A stretch of DNA of 64,000 bases from Pseudomonas floridensis (GTDB lineage: Bacteria > Pseudomonadota > Gammaproteobacteria > Pseudomonadales > Pseudomonadaceae), in the NCBI RefSeq assembly GCF_002087235.1, contig NZ_MUIO01000002.1, positions 209,721-273,720 of the forward strand. The letters are read 5' to 3'. The notes under the pieces are model-generated. The model was given only the letters and a program-made list of their open reading frames with translations, made no database searches and had not been told where the DNA came from. Each line of letters starts with the position of its first letter. The stretch's first letter is position 1. A program made the translations under genes and the position numbers. Below, in pieces: positions 1-10,055 of this stretch.

Positions 1-925
1 CCGCCGCAACTGCGTCAGCGGTCTGTTCCTGAGTTCCGGCATCATTCGTTCTGCGGACTACACCATGGAGCAATTGGTCGAGGTCGCCCGCCTGCTGCGC
101 GAGGTGCACGAATTTCGCGGTTACATCCACCTCAAGACCATCCCTGACGCGGACCCCGCGCTGATCGCCCAGGCGGGCCGTTATGCCGACCGCTTGAGCG
201 TGAACATCGAACTGCCCACCGACCTGAGCCTGCAGACGCTGGCGCCGGAAAAGGACGTGGCGTCGATCAAGCGTTCGATGCAGACCATTTACACCGGCGA
301 GCAGACCGTGCGCAACGAACCCCGCGCACCAAAGTTCGCGCCCGCCGGGCAAAGCACGCAAATGATCGTCGGCGCCGACACCACCGACGACAGCACCATC
401 CTGCACAGCGCCCAGTCGCTGTACAGCAACTTCAAGCTGCGCCGGGTCTATTACTCGGCATTCAGCCCGATCCCCAACAGCCCGAACAGCGTTCCGCTGG
501 CCGCGCCACCGCTGATGCGCGAACACCGGCTGTATCAGGCGGATTTTCTGCTGCGTGGCTACGGCTTCACCGCCGGTGAACTGCTCGACGGCCCCGGCGA
601 TCTGGCACTGGACATCGATCCGAAACTCGCCTGGGCACTGGGCAACCGCCAGGTATTTCCGCTGGACCTGAACAACGCCGATCCGGCATTGATTGCACGC
701 GTGCCGGGTATTGGCATCCGCACCACCCAACGACTGGTCGAACTGCGCCGCCAACGGCGTATCCGCTATGAGGACCTGACCCGCATGCGTTGCGTGCTGG
801 CCAAAGCCAAACCGTTCATCATCACCAGCGACTACCATCCGCCTCAGGCCGAGACCACCAGCGAGTTCCTGCATCATCAGTTGCGTGACCGCCCGCAACC
901 TCAGCAAATGGGACTGTGGGGATGA
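1..925 (+). CDS. Putative DNA modification/repair radical SAM protein (3' part; 5' end outside window)
   Basis: The reading frame is open from base 2 without a start, so the gene begins upstream of the window; the Met at 65 is internal. What remains matches the C-terminal two thirds of the radical-SAM family that is genetically paired with a DUF4130 protein and predicted to act on DNA (family knowledge, not biochemically settled). The CxxxCxxC iron-sulfur motif should lie upstream and cannot be checked. Near 665-790 there is a helix-hairpin-helix DNA-binding motif (ARVPGIGIRTTQRLVELRR). The stop overlaps the next start (ATGA at 922-925), so the two are translationally coupled. Confidence 0.85.
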   Translation, partial: RRNCVSGLFLSSGIIRSADYTMEQLVEVARLLREVHEFRGYIHLKTIPDADPALIAQAGRYADRLSVNIELPTDLSLQTLAPEKDVASIKRSMQTIYTGEQTVRNEPRAPKFAPAGQSTQMIVGADTTDDSTILHSAQSLYSNFKLRRVYYSAFSPIPNSPNSVPLAAPPLMREHRLYQADFLLRGYGFTAGELLDGPGDLALDIDPKLAWALGNRQVFPLDLNNADPALIARVPGIGIRTTQRLVELRRQRRIRYEDLTRMRCVLAKAKPFIITSDYHPPQAETTSEFLHHQLRDRPQPQQMGLWG

Positions 926-1761
926 TCTGTCTCGATTGTGATGACCTGTTCGACACGTGGCGGCAACAGGCACGCTGGCTACTGAGCCACGGGATCGACC
1001 CCAGCCGGGTCAGCTGGAAGTCGCCAGACGCCGCCGATCTGTTCGGCAGCGACGAAGAATGTCCAAAGGCGCAAGGCCCGTTTCAGGCACGGGTGCCGCT
1101 GGAATTGCTGCACCTGCTGGAGAGCGCGTCTCGCTACCGCGGCGAGCAGCGCTGGAGCCTGTTGTACGAGGTGCTGTGGCGCGTCAGCCACGGCGACCGC
1201 ACGGCAATGATGGCGGGCGACAAGTTGGGAAGCGAGCTGCATCGACGACTCAAGTCCATCAGCCGTGAAGCGCATCACCTGCATGCCTTTTTGCGCTTCG
1301 TGGCGCTGCCCGCCGCCGGGCAGAGTGACGAACTCATGCGCCCGGAATACGTGGCATGGCATGAACCGGCTCACGACATCCTGCGCTCGGCCAGCGAGCA
1401 CTTCATCGGCCGCATGGGCCAGCATCGCTGGATGATTGCCACGCCGCAGGACGGTGTGTATTTCGACGGCAAGCAGCTGTTTCATGAACGTCGCTGCCCC
1501 GAGGCCTGGCAGACCATGGCGCGTCAGGTCGATGACCCGCATGGCGAGCTTTGGCTGACCTATTACAGCCATATCTTCAACCCGGCGCGCCTGAACCCCA
1601 AGGTCATGGAAGGCCATTTCCCGTCCAGGTTCTGGAAAAACCTGCCCGAGGGTCCGTTGATTCCGGCGCTGATCACTCAAGCCCGTACCGGCAAACAGCG
1701 CGACGGTCAGGCCAACGACATCGCCACCCGACGCGGCAAGAAGATTGCGCATAGAGACTGA
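922..1761 (+). CDS. DUF4130 family putative DNA repair/metabolism protein, partner of the radical SAM gene
   Basis: About 279 residues, starting at the ATG within the ATGA overlap at 922; a GTG six bases upstream is in frame but is less well placed. The protein matches the family that almost always follows the DNA-type radical SAM protein, with the C-terminal DUF4130 region (roughly residues 85-260) containing a uracil-DNA-glycosylase-associated fold and the closing segment NPKVMEGHFPSRFWKNLPEG. No signal peptide or membrane segment is seen, so it is probably cytoplasmic. Function is inferred only from the constant pairing: a two-gene DNA repair or base-modification module whose substrate is unknown. 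Confidence 0.85.
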   Translation: MICLDCDDLFDTWRQQARWLLSHGIDPSRVSWKSPDAADLFGSDEECPKAQGPFQARVPLELLHLLESASRYRGEQRWSLLYEVLWRVSHGDRTAMMAGDKLGSELHRRLKSISREAHHLHAFLRFVALPAAGQSDELMRPEYVAWHEPAHDILRSASEHFIGRMGQHRWMIATPQDGVYFDGKQLFHERRCPEAWQTMARQVDDPHGELWLTYYSHIFNPARLNPKVMEGHFPSRFWKNLPEGPLIPALITQARTGKQRDGQANDIATRRGKKIAHRD

Positions 1762-1846
1762 TTTCGCTGGCGCAACCCGTCCTGCCCGTGGAGGTTCGCT
1801 AACCAAGGAAGACTGGCTGCGCGACGATCCGCACTGCTGCAGCCGG

Positions 1847-2689
1847 TCAGAGCGAAACGCGCCCGTCGATGCAGGTCACCGTCGAACCGCCAACCCACAC
1901 GTCATCACCCACGCGATTGACCTGCACCCTGCCCTTGCGCCCTATGGCCGCGCCCTGACTGGCGACATAGCTGTCTGCAGTCAGTCCTTCTTCCAATACC
2001 CACAACGCGATACCGGCATTCAGGCTGCCGGTCACCGGATCTTCGAGCATCCCGTCTCCCGGGACAAAGGCTCGCACTTCAAGCTGGGCCTCATCGCCAT
2101 CCACTGCCGGGTTCCAGAGCGCGAATACGCCGATCTTCAACCCTTCCAGTTTTGTGACGTCCGGCTCCAGCGCAAGCACGCTGGCGCGGTCGCTCAATCT
2201 GACCACCAGCCAGCCAGGGCCATTGTCGGCCCAGCGTGCGTCCAGAATCGCCCCCGGACCCAGTCCGAGTCCGTGGCGCACCTGCTCGACCAGATCGGCG
2301 TCCACCGGGCCGGAGCGCAACAAGGGCGGCGCGGTAAAAGCCAACTGCTGCCCATCCCGACGAATCCTGACCAGACCGATACCGCACTCCTGAATGATTT
2401 CCTCGCCCCGCGCCCTGCCACCGCTCTCGAGCCAGGCATGACAGCTGCCAAGCGTCGGATGACCGGCGAACGGCAATTCCGTAAGCGTAGTGAAAATACG
2501 CACACGATAATCGGCTTGAGGGTCGGCAGGCTTAAGCAGGAAGGTGGTTTCGCTCAGATTGGTCCAGCGTGCAAAGGCTGCCATCTGCTCGTCGCTCAGG
2601 CCATCGGCACCCAGTACCACGGCCAATGGATTGCCAAGCAACGGCTGATCACTGAAAACATCGACCTGTTTGAAATCGAATGAGCGCAT
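1847..2689 (-). CDS. PhzF family isomerase/epimerase
   Basis: A 280-residue PhzF-fold protein (DAP-epimerase-like two-domain fold). The N-terminal pattern FDFKQVDVFSDQPLLGNPLA and the active-site glutamate in NLSETTFLL (about residue 45) are present, as are the second-half motifs FAGHPTLGS and GDGMLEDPVTGSLNAG. I chose the start at 2689 because AAGGAAG lies six bases before that ATG; an in-frame ATG at 2707 would add six residues and has no ribosome site. No phenazine genes are nearby, so this is one of the common PhzF paralogues of unknown substrate, not a phenazine enzyme. Confidence 0.85.
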   Translation of the reverse strand: MRSFDFKQVDVFSDQPLLGNPLAVVLGADGLSDEQMAAFARWTNLSETTFLLKPADPQADYRVRIFTTLTELPFAGHPTLGSCHAWLESGGRARGEEIIQECGIGLVRIRRDGQQLAFTAPPLLRSGPVDADLVEQVRHGLGLGPGAILDARWADNGPGWLVVRLSDRASVLALEPDVTKLEGLKIGVFALWNPAVDGDEAQLEVRAFVPGDGMLEDPVTGSLNAGIALWVLEEGLTADSYVASQGAAIGRKGRVQVNRVGDDVWVGGSTVTCIDGRVSL

Positions 2690-2836
2690 GCGCGGCTTCC
2701 TTGTCATTTATCAATACGCAAAGGTCGCATGTAATCGACCGCCAGAACAACTGTATGAACCGCAGCACCGATCATGCAGCGTGGGCATTTGATGGTAATG
2801 TCACGCTCATGACCTGCCAACCCGCCGAGGTTTGAA

Positions 2837-3685
2837 ATGCTGGACAGACCTACCCGCGAACAGCTCGATTCTCTGGCCCGAAGTATGGTTGAGCGCTCGT
2901 TTTTGGTGGTCACCGGGGCTGGTATCAGCACAGCGTCCGGAATTCCCGATTATCGCGACAAGGAAGGCGTGCGACGCGGCAAGCAACCGATGATGTATCA
3001 GGAGTTCGTCGGCAACCCCGAGGCACGCCGGCGCTACTGGGCGCGGGCCATGCTCGGCTGGCCAAGAATTCGTGCAGCGCAGCCCAACGCTGCGCACCAG
3101 GCATTGGCCCGCTTGCAGAACCACGAAGCCATTAGCGGGCTGATCACCCAGAACGTCGACGCGCTGCACAGTCAGGCTGGTAGCCATGATGTCGTCGAAC
3201 TGCATGGCAGTCTACACCGGGTGCTGTGCCTGGAGTGTCATCAGCGCCATGATCGCACGGCGATTCAGGACGTGCTGCTGAAGCAGAATGCTTACCTGTT
3301 GGGCGTTCATGCTACGCAGGCGCCCGATGGCGACACGCTGCTGGACCCGGCCTTCGAGGCAGGCTTCAAGGTGCCACATTGCCCTCACTGCCAAGGCGAC
3401 CGGCTCAAGCCGGACGTGGTGTTCTTCGGCGAGAACGTCGCCCCGCCCACGGCCGCGAAAGCCACGTCCAGTGTGGAGCGCGCCGAGGGCCTGCTGGTGG
3501 TGGGCACTTCGCTGATGGCCTGGTCGGCGTTTCGCCTGTGCAAGGCGATGGCCGAACAGGGCAAACCCATCATAGCGATCAACCACGGCAAGACACGCGC
3601 TGACGATTTGCTGGAGCAGAAGATCGAGGCCTCCTGCGAAGAGCTGCTGCCGCTGCTGGCCGAACAGCTGACGCTATCCCGCTAA
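2837..3685 (+). CDS. NAD-dependent protein deacylase, Sir2 family
   Basis: A 282-residue sirtuin. Visible hallmarks are the NAD-binding GAGIS (about residue 27), GIPDYR, the TQNVD motif (about 98-102), the catalytic histidine in ELHG, and two zinc cysteine pairs (CLEC and CPHC), followed by PDVVFFGE and VGTSL. The start has GAGG six bases upstream. It stands alone, divergent from the PhzF-like gene and convergent with the permease gene 3 bases downstream. It would remove acyl groups from lysines using NAD; the actual targets are not deducible. Confidence 0.93.
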   Translation: MLDRPTREQLDSLARSMVERSFLVVTGAGISTASGIPDYRDKEGVRRGKQPMMYQEFVGNPEARRRYWARAMLGWPRIRAAQPNAAHQALARLQNHEAISGLITQNVDALHSQAGSHDVVELHGSLHRVLCLECHQRHDRTAIQDVLLKQNAYLLGVHATQAPDGDTLLDPAFEAGFKVPHCPHCQGDRLKPDVVFFGENVAPPTAAKATSSVERAEGLLVVGTSLMAWSAFRLCKAMAEQGKPIIAINHGKTRADDLLEQKIEASCEELLPLLAEQLTLSR

Positions 3686-3688
3686 GCG

Positions 3689-4669
3689 TTAACCGGCGAC
3701 CTCGACCGGCCGCGTATCGCGGATCAAGGCCGGAATCGCACGGATATAGATCAATTCGCTCACCAACTCGACCAGTGTCTGGGTGATGACCGCTGCAGCC
3801 GCCAGTTCTCTGATCCCCTCAGGCAGTGCGAGCGCCAGCGGCAGCACCACCAGCGAGTTGCGTGTCGAAGTGCTGAACGCCACCGATCTGGCGGTCATGG
3901 CGGTCAGCCTGAACGCCCGTGCGACCAGAGCACCGGCCAGCGGCGCGAGCAGCGCGAACCCCAGGTACACGGGGATCACCGGCAGCAAACGCTCCAGGCT
4001 GTTCACCAGCGTCGGGATCTGCGAACCAATCACCACGACCAGAACCGCCGCCATGGCTGGAACTGGCATCCAGGCCCATGCCGCGTTCCAGCGCTGCATG
4101 ACGGCTGAGCGTTTGCAACCGGCGGCAGTCAGCACCGCGAGCACCAGAGGCAAGGCAATCAACAGCACAAACGCCTCGACGAAGGGGCGCAACGAGATCA
4201 CTACCGATGACTCACTGCCCAGCATCAAGGCCAGATACAACGGCAGCAACAGCAATTGAAGCACAAGCAGCAGCGGCGTCGCCGCCAGCGTTAGCCTGGA
4301 ATCACCTTTGCCCAGATGAGTGAAAACCACTACGTAATCGATACACGGCGTGAGCAGCACCAGCAGAGCCCCGACCAGAATCGCCAGGTGTTCGGTCAAA
4401 CCTCTGGTCAGCAGCCAGACCAGCAACGGGATGACAATGAAGTTGGCGATCAGCAGCGCGACCATGAAACGTCTGTCGCCAAGCCCTTGGCGCACCTCGA
4501 GAAACGGAATTTGCAGAAACATCGCATACATGAGCACGGCAATCGCAGGTGTCACCCATCCGGCCAGCATCTGAGAGGCTACTGGTGCGAAAATCGCGCC
4601 GACGGCCGCCGTCAGCACTGCAATGAAATAGATCGGAATCTGCTGCCGTTCCAGTTGTTCTCTGCTCAC
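3689..4669 (-). CDS. ACR3/bile-acid-symporter-type permease (annotated arsenic resistance protein)
   Basis: A 326-residue integral membrane protein with about ten hydrophobic segments, of the BASS superfamily that includes ACR3 arsenite carriers. The start is GTG at 4669, with AAGGA six bases upstream. There is no arsR, arsC or arsH beside it, and it is isolated between sir2 and polB, so arsenite export is an assumption from the family name; bile-acid, sulfite or organic-anion transport are equally open. It shares the sirtuin gene's 3' boundary with only three bases between stops. Confidence 0.75.
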   Translation of the reverse strand: MSREQLERQQIPIYFIAVLTAAVGAIFAPVASQMLAGWVTPAIAVLMYAMFLQIPFLEVRQGLGDRRFMVALLIANFIVIPLLVWLLTRGLTEHLAILVGALLVLLTPCIDYVVVFTHLGKGDSRLTLAATPLLLVLQLLLLPLYLALMLGSESSVVISLRPFVEAFVLLIALPLVLAVLTAAGCKRSAVMQRWNAAWAWMPVPAMAAVLVVVIGSQIPTLVNSLERLLPVIPVYLGFALLAPLAGALVARAFRLTAMTARSVAFSTSTRNSLVVLPLALALPEGIRELAAAAVITQTLVELVSELIYIRAIPALIRDTRPVEVAG

Positions 4670-4744
4670 GCTGAATCCTTAAAACGTTGAATCGTAACCG
4701 GTGCGCAGAGTACCGCCTGCTGGCAACGCGATACGGGTGATGGG

Positions 4745-7108
4745 TCAGAAAAGCCCCAATTGTCCGCCAATCAGCGTACTGAAATCATCGTCTACGAATG
4801 GCAGGATCGCATCGGCCAAGGGTTGCAGCTGGCGGGTTACATAGTGGTCGTAATCAATGGGAGCCGTGCGGATTTCCAATGGCTCGGGGCCTGCGACGGT
4901 CATCACGTAGCTGATCCAGCCGCCGCTCTGATACTGGCGCGGGCGACCCTGCCGGTCGTTGTAGTCATCGGCAATGCGCGCAGCGCGCACATGCGGCGGC
5001 ACGTTGCGCTGATAATCGTCCAGCTTGCGACGCAGCCGCTTGCGATAGATCAGCAGGTCATCCAGATCGCCCGCGATTGTGCGGCGAACGTAGTCGCGTA
5101 CATAGTCCTGATACGGCTGACGCTTGAAGATGCGCAGGTAAAGCTCCTGCTGAAACTGCTGAGCCAGCGGCGACCAGTCGGTGCGCACGGTTTCCAGCCC
5201 CTTGTAGACCATCTCTTCACTGCCGTCGGCGCGCGTGACCAGACCGGCGTAACGCTTCTTGCTGCCCTCCTCCGCGCCACGTACCGTCGGCATCAGAAAG
5301 CGCTTGAAATGGGTTTCGTATTGCAACTCCAGCGCACTGTCCAGGCTGTACGTACGCTGCAAATGCTCACGCCACCATTGATTGACCTGTTGCACCATCG
5401 CCTTGCCAATGCTGGCCGCCTCTTCCTGACCGTGAGGACGGCCCAGCCAGACGAACGTCGAATCAGTGTCGCCGTAAATCACCGTGTAACCCTGCGCCTC
5501 TATCAACTCGCGGGTCTTGAGCATGATTTCATGCCCGCGCAGGGTGATCGATGAGGCCAGCCGTGGGTCGAAAAACCGGCAACCGCTGGAGCCGAGCACG
5601 CCGTAAAACGCGTTCATGATGATCTTCAGGGCTTGGGACAGCGGCGCATTCTGCTCGCGCTTGGCGGTTTCGCGCCCCTGCCAGACCCGCTCGACGATGG
5701 CCGGCAGGCTGTGCCGGGTGCGGGAAAACCGTGCGCCGCGAAAGCCTGGCACCGACTCGCTGTCGTCTGGATGACGCAGGCCCTCGATCAGCCCGACCGG
5801 GTCAATGAGAAACGTGCGAATGATCGACGGGTACAGGCTCTTGTAGTCCAGGACCAGCACCGACTCATACAGACCCGGCTGCGAGTCCATGACAAAACCG
5901 CCCGGACTGGCTTCAGGCAGGCGCTCGCCCAGATTGGGCGCGACGAAGCCCTGGCGATGCATCAGCGGAATGTACAAATGACAGAACGCAGCCACCGAGC
6001 CGCCGCTGCGGTCGGCGGGCAGCCCGGTTACCGTGGCCCGCTCCAGCAGGAACGTCAGTAACTGCGTCTTGGCAAAGATCCGCGTGACCAGCTCACAATC
6101 CTTGATGTTGTAACGCGCCAGCGCGGGTTTGTCTTCGGCGAACATGCGGTTGATTTCGTCCATGCGCTGATAAGGCGTGTCGATGGCCTTGCCTTCACCC
6201 AGCAAGGTCTGCGCGACGTACTCCAGGCTGAACGACGGAAAGCTCCAGGTCGCCGAACGCAATGCTTCGATGCCATCGATAACCAATCGCCCGCTGATGT
6301 CGGCAAAGAAATGATTGTTGCGGCTGCCATGTTCGCGCCAGCCCATGGACTCTCCACCACGACCCAGCTTGAGCGGCACGTTCAGGCGTTGCGCATGCTC
6401 ATGCAGAACGCGCAGGTCGAACTGCACCACATTCCAGCCGATGATCGCGTCAGGGTCGTACAGGGCCAGCCAATCGTTGAGACGCTCCAGCAACTGTGCG
6501 CGGGTGTCACAATATTCGAGCTGAAAATCCAGCGTTTCGTCAGCACCGTTGGCCGGGCCCAGCATGTAGACATGGCGCTGGCCGCAGCCTTCCAGTGCGA
6601 TTGAGTACAGCTCGCCACGCGCGGTGGTTTCGATGTCCAGCGACACCAGTTTCAATCGAGGGCGGTAATCTGCATCCGGCCTGATCTGAGCGTTGCAGAG
6701 CACGCCTTCATCATTCGCCGTACCGCTGAACTGGACGGGTGCGGTGATGAAACGCTCCATCAGGTAGCGCTCCGGCGGACGGATGTCGGCCTCGTAAACG
6801 TCGACGTTGCCCTTGCGCAGCAGTTTTTCGATGTTCATCAATTGCCGGTGCTGCTGGCAGTACACACCCAGCACCGGCCGATGACGGAAATCACTCAGTT
6901 GCAGCGGCCGCAATTCAACGCCACGCTCGGCCCGCAAAAGCGAGCGGGCGCGCTCCTGCTGTTCGGCGGGAATGAATGCGACCGAGGGCTGACATGGCAG
7001 ACGGATATGACGCGGGCCGTCGTCGGTCGCCAACCAGAAATCGACTTCAGTCCCGGCCGGCGTGTCCTGCCAGTGCCGACTCAGGATGAAGCCCTGCTGT
7101 AAATCCAA
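4745..7108 (-). CDS. polB: DNA polymerase II (family B)
   Basis: A 787-residue family-B polymerase of full PolB length. The order is N-terminal domain, 3'-5' exonuclease with ExoI SLDIETT (about residue 155) and a later YNIKDCELV, then polymerase motif [11 protein letters not shown] (about 420), motif [16 protein letters not shown] (about 490) and motif C YGDTDS (about 546). All catalytic acids are present, so replication restart or translesion activity with proofreading is expected. In E. coli the gene is SOS-induced; I found no convincing LexA palindrome in the 240 bases upstream, so damage induction is not supported by the sequence. Confidence 0.95.
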   Translation of the reverse strand: MDLQQGFILSRHWQDTPAGTEVDFWLATDDGPRHIRLPCQPSVAFIPAEQQERARSLLRAERGVELRPLQLSDFRHRPVLGVYCQQHRQLMNIEKLLRKGNVDVYEADIRPPERYLMERFITAPVQFSGTANDEGVLCNAQIRPDADYRPRLKLVSLDIETTARGELYSIALEGCGQRHVYMLGPANGADETLDFQLEYCDTRAQLLERLNDWLALYDPDAIIGWNVVQFDLRVLHEHAQRLNVPLKLGRGGESMGWREHGSRNNHFFADISGRLVIDGIEALRSATWSFPSFSLEYVAQTLLGEGKAIDTPYQRMDEINRMFAEDKPALARYNIKDCELVTRIFAKTQLLTFLLERATVTGLPADRSGGSVAAFCHLYIPLMHRQGFVAPNLGERLPEASPGGFVMDSQPGLYESVLVLDYKSLYPSIIRTFLIDPVGLIEGLRHPDDSESVPGFRGARFSRTRHSLPAIVERVWQGRETAKREQNAPLSQALKIIMNAFYGVLGSSGCRFFDPRLASSITLRGHEIMLKTRELIEAQGYTVIYGDTDSTFVWLGRPHGQEEAASIGKAMVQQVNQWWREHLQRTYSLDSALELQYETHFKRFLMPTVRGAEEGSKKRYAGLVTRADGSEEMVYKGLETVRTDWSPLAQQFQQELYLRIFKRQPYQDYVRDYVRRTIAGDLDDLLIYRKRLRRKLDDYQRNVPPHVRAARIADDYNDRQGRPRQYQSGGWISYVMTVAGPEPLEIRTAPIDYDHYVTRQLQPLADAILPFVDDDFSTLIGGQLGLF

Positions 7109-7349
7109 CGTTGCAACCTCGATCAGACCATTCGGAGCCTGATTCTACGTGGCTATGGCGGCAAAGGCGCGCCTGACGGTCGGTTCAAGAAACAATTGCC
7201 GCCGCCGATAGCCCGATACAAGTACCTGACCATGGACTGACCGTCAGACCGAGCACACATGTCCGGGCGGGTGAGGCCTGTCTGTCTGCTCAAGACAGCC
7301 AATGCCTTCGCCCCGTCGTGTCGACGCTATTGACCGTGGAACAGCAGCA

Positions 7350-9935
7350 ATGAAATCGCTCGACTTGCCCGACTCTGTGCCAAGAGCCACCGCAGGCAAC
7401 ACATTTCTGGCACGCCGCACGCTCATGACCATGGTCGGCCTGCTGGGCGTGCTGTCGCTCGTCACACTCATTGCCCTGTTCTACATCGCCTATCAACTCA
7501 ATCACAATGCCGCGCTGCAGAGTCAGCGGCTGGTCGAAAAAGTCTGGCAATCACGCGAAAAGGCACTGATTGCGACGTTCAAGGACAACGCCTACTGGGG
7601 CGACGCTTACAAGCATCTGCACATCCAGGTCGACCCGGAGTGGGCGTATCAGCGCAATAATCTGGGCGCTTCGCTGTATACCGATTTCGGGTTCGAAGGC
7701 ATCTTTGTCGTCGACGGTCGTGACCGGACTTCTTACGCCGTGGACAGCGGCGAACTGGTCTCGCTGCAACTGACGGACTGGCTGGACGGTAGCCAGGATC
7801 AGCTCATCATGCAGGCCCGCGAGCGCACTGACAGTGATGAAGTCTTTACCCAGATCCGCAAGGTCGATCATGTGCCGGTACTGCTGATCGCCGCGCCGCT
7901 CACCACCGGTGGTGATGAGCAAGTGCAACAGACCGATTCCGTTCAGTCAGTGATGGTGTTGGCCTACCGCTTCACGCCTGAAAAACTGAAGCAGATGGGC
8001 ACGTTGTACGGCATACACGGCTTGCGTACTGCTACCGACCCCGATGATGCCAGCCAGTTTCCCTCGGTCGAGACAGAACCGGGTCTGCTCTTGCGCTGGG
8101 ATCCGGAGAAACCGGGTAAAAAACTGATCCGTGGACTACTGCCGGTGCTGCTGGTTTTTCTGATCACGCTGGGTTTCGTCGCCAGACGCGTGACCCGCAA
8201 GACCATCAGGACTGCCGAACTGATGGACCGACAGTTCGAGCTCATCACTCAGAACCGCGCGGCGCTGGCCAGCAGCGAAGAGCGCTTTCGCAACGTCGCC
8301 GAAACCGCCTCGGACTGGGTCTGGGAAACCGATGCCGAGTTACGCATCACCTACCTGTCGGAACGTTTCACTCGCGTGACCGGCCATGCGGCACACCCCT
8401 GGATCGGACGCTACCTGGATCAATTGCTGAACTGCCAGACTCAGGCACTCAGTGACTGGGTGCGCCATGACCGAGCGGTGGATGAGCGCGCATTGCTGCG
8501 CTGTACCCACTACTCGCTGCAAGGCGCGGAACGGACCAGCAACATTGCCGTAAGACCCATCGTGCGCGACGACCGCGTGGTCGGCTATCTGGGCATTGCT
8601 TCGGATATCACCCAGGAAGTGGACAACCAGTCGCGCCTGTTCCATCTGTCCCAGCACGACGCACTGACGGGGCTGCCCAATCGCACGCAGATGCAGGCAT
8701 TTCTGAACCGCACGCTGGAAAACCGTTTTGAGCCGGGCTTTTCCCTGACCATGCTGAATCTGGACCTGGACAGCTTCAAGCCGGTCAACGATGTATTCGG
8801 GCACAGCGTCGGTGACGGCGTATTGCGTGAGGTCGCGGAGCGCCTGGCGTTCTGCCTGCCAGCCGACGGCCTGCTGGCCAGGCAAGGCGGCGACGAGTTC
8901 CTGATGGTAAGCACCCGTCTGGCCAGTATGGAAGACGTCGAGCATTTGTGCGAACGCCTGATTCGGCATGTTCAACGACCTTTTACTGTCAACAATCAGG
9001 ACGTGTTCATCGGCCTGAGCATCGGCGTTGCGCTCTGCCCCTTGCATGCCGAGACCAGTCAGGACCTGATCCGGTTTTCCGATCTGGCGCTGTATCAGGC
9101 GAAAAAAGAGGGGCGCAACACCTGGCGTTTTTACGAGAAAGTCATGACCACGCGCATCACCGAGCTGCGCGACATGGAAAAAAGCCTGCGTGTGGCGGTC
9201 AGGAACGACGAATTCACCCTGCACTACCAGCCGCGCTACAGCGTCCACGACGGCAGACTCTCCGGCGCCGAAGCGCTGATCCGCTGGGCGCACCCGACGT
9301 TGGGTTTGTGCATGCCCGACCAGTTCATCGGCCTGGCCGAGGAAAATGGCCTGATTCTGTCCTTGAGCGACTGGGTGCTGCACCGCGCCTGCAGCGATGC
9401 GGCCGACTGGGACGACGCCTTGCGCGTGTCGGTGAACATTTCTGCCGTGGAGTTCCGTATTCCCGGCCTGGTAGAGCGAGTCCGTCAGGTTCTGATGACG
9501 ACCGGTCTGCCCAGCCATCGGCTGGAACTGGAGGTCACCGAGCGGGTGATGATCCACGACGCTCACGCGGCTTTGAAGCTGATGAATGACCTCAAGGCGC
9601 TGGGCGTCAGGTTGTCGATGGATGATTTCGGCACTGGCTACTCATCGCTGAGTTACCTGAGAATGTTTCCATTCGATGCGCTGAAGATCGACCGCAGCTT
9701 CATCAACGAAATAGACGCCAACACCCAAAGCCTGTCGATCGTTCAGGCGATCATCCAACTCGGGCGCAGCCTGTCGATGACCATCACTGCGGAAGGCGTC
9801 GAAACCGAACGGCAACTGGCGCGCCTGCGGTCACTGGCCTGCGACGAAGCGCAAGGCTACTACCTGAACCGGCCTATGCCCCTGCCCGCGTTCCTGGAGG
9901 TCATTCAGGCTCAGACCCGCCAGTCGGAAAACTGA
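7350..9935 (+). CDS. CHASE4-PAS-GGDEF-EAL membrane sensor of cyclic di-GMP turnover
   Basis: About 861 residues from the ATG at 7350; an in-frame ATG at 7302 has no ribosome site. Segments in order: transmembrane helix (about 25-47), periplasmic CHASE4-type sensor, second transmembrane helix (about 255-272), PAS domain with WVWETDAELRITYLSERF, GGDEF domain with an intact QGGDEF, and EAL domain with GAEALIRW and DDFGTGYSSLSYL. Both catalytic signatures look intact. The RxxD product-inhibition site expected five residues before GGDEF is absent. It is monocistronic with a promoter region shared with divergent polB. Net activity, synthesis or degradation, cannot be told from sequence. Confidence 0.92.
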   Translation: MKSLDLPDSVPRATAGNTFLARRTLMTMVGLLGVLSLVTLIALFYIAYQLNHNAALQSQRLVEKVWQSREKALIATFKDNAYWGDAYKHLHIQVDPEWAYQRNNLGASLYTDFGFEGIFVVDGRDRTSYAVDSGELVSLQLTDWLDGSQDQLIMQARERTDSDEVFTQIRKVDHVPVLLIAAPLTTGGDEQVQQTDSVQSVMVLAYRFTPEKLKQMGTLYGIHGLRTATDPDDASQFPSVETEPGLLLRWDPEKPGKKLIRGLLPVLLVFLITLGFVARRVTRKTIRTAELMDRQFELITQNRAALASSEERFRNVAETASDWVWETDAELRITYLSERFTRVTGHAAHPWIGRYLDQLLNCQTQALSDWVRHDRAVDERALLRCTHYSLQGAERTSNIAVRPIVRDDRVVGYLGIASDITQEVDNQSRLFHLSQHDALTGLPNRTQMQAFLNRTLENRFEPGFSLTMLNLDLDSFKPVNDVFGHSVGDGVLREVAERLAFCLPADGLLARQGGDEFLMVSTRLASMEDVEHLCERLIRHVQRPFTVNNQDVFIGLSIGVALCPLHAETSQDLIRFSDLALYQAKKEGRNTWRFYEKVMTTRITELRDMEKSLRVAVRNDEFTLHYQPRYSVHDGRLSGAEALIRWAHPTLGLCMPDQFIGLAEENGLILSLSDWVLHRACSDAADWDDALRVSVNISAVEFRIPGLVERVRQVLMTTGLPSHRLELEVTERVMIHDAHAALKLMNDLKALGVRLSMDDFGTGYSSLSYLRMFPFDALKIDRSFINEIDANTQSLSIVQAIIQLGRSLSMTITAEGVETERQLARLRSLACDEAQGYYLNRPMPLPAFLEVIQAQTRQSEN

Positions 9936-10055
9936 CCGTCGGGTTATAGACGGTTTGAAGTCGTTTTGCCACTTGCCGGATCGCACGGTCTGCACGATTC
10001 TGTCACAAACAACACTGTGCCCAGACACAGGGTCATTCTCACCCCGGAGAGCGCC

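Noticed and set aside
979..1806. 275-codon minus-strand frame opposite the DUF4130 gene
   Set aside because: High-GC shadow frame; no ribosome site, no recognisable domain and it lies fully opposite a conserved gene.
1745..2683. 312-codon plus-strand frame over the PhzF-like gene
   Set aside because: Antisense shadow; the minus-strand PhzF signatures are clear.
3689..4669. A full arsenic resistance operon
   Set aside because: Only the permease is present; no arsR, arsC or arsH neighbours.
7109..7349. LexA box upstream of polB
   Set aside because: No CTGT-N8-ACAG type palindrome was found; SOS control not supported here.
8340..9566. 408-codon minus-strand frame inside the GGDEF/EAL gene
   Set aside because: Shadow of a conserved coding frame with typical third-position GC; no protein family visible.
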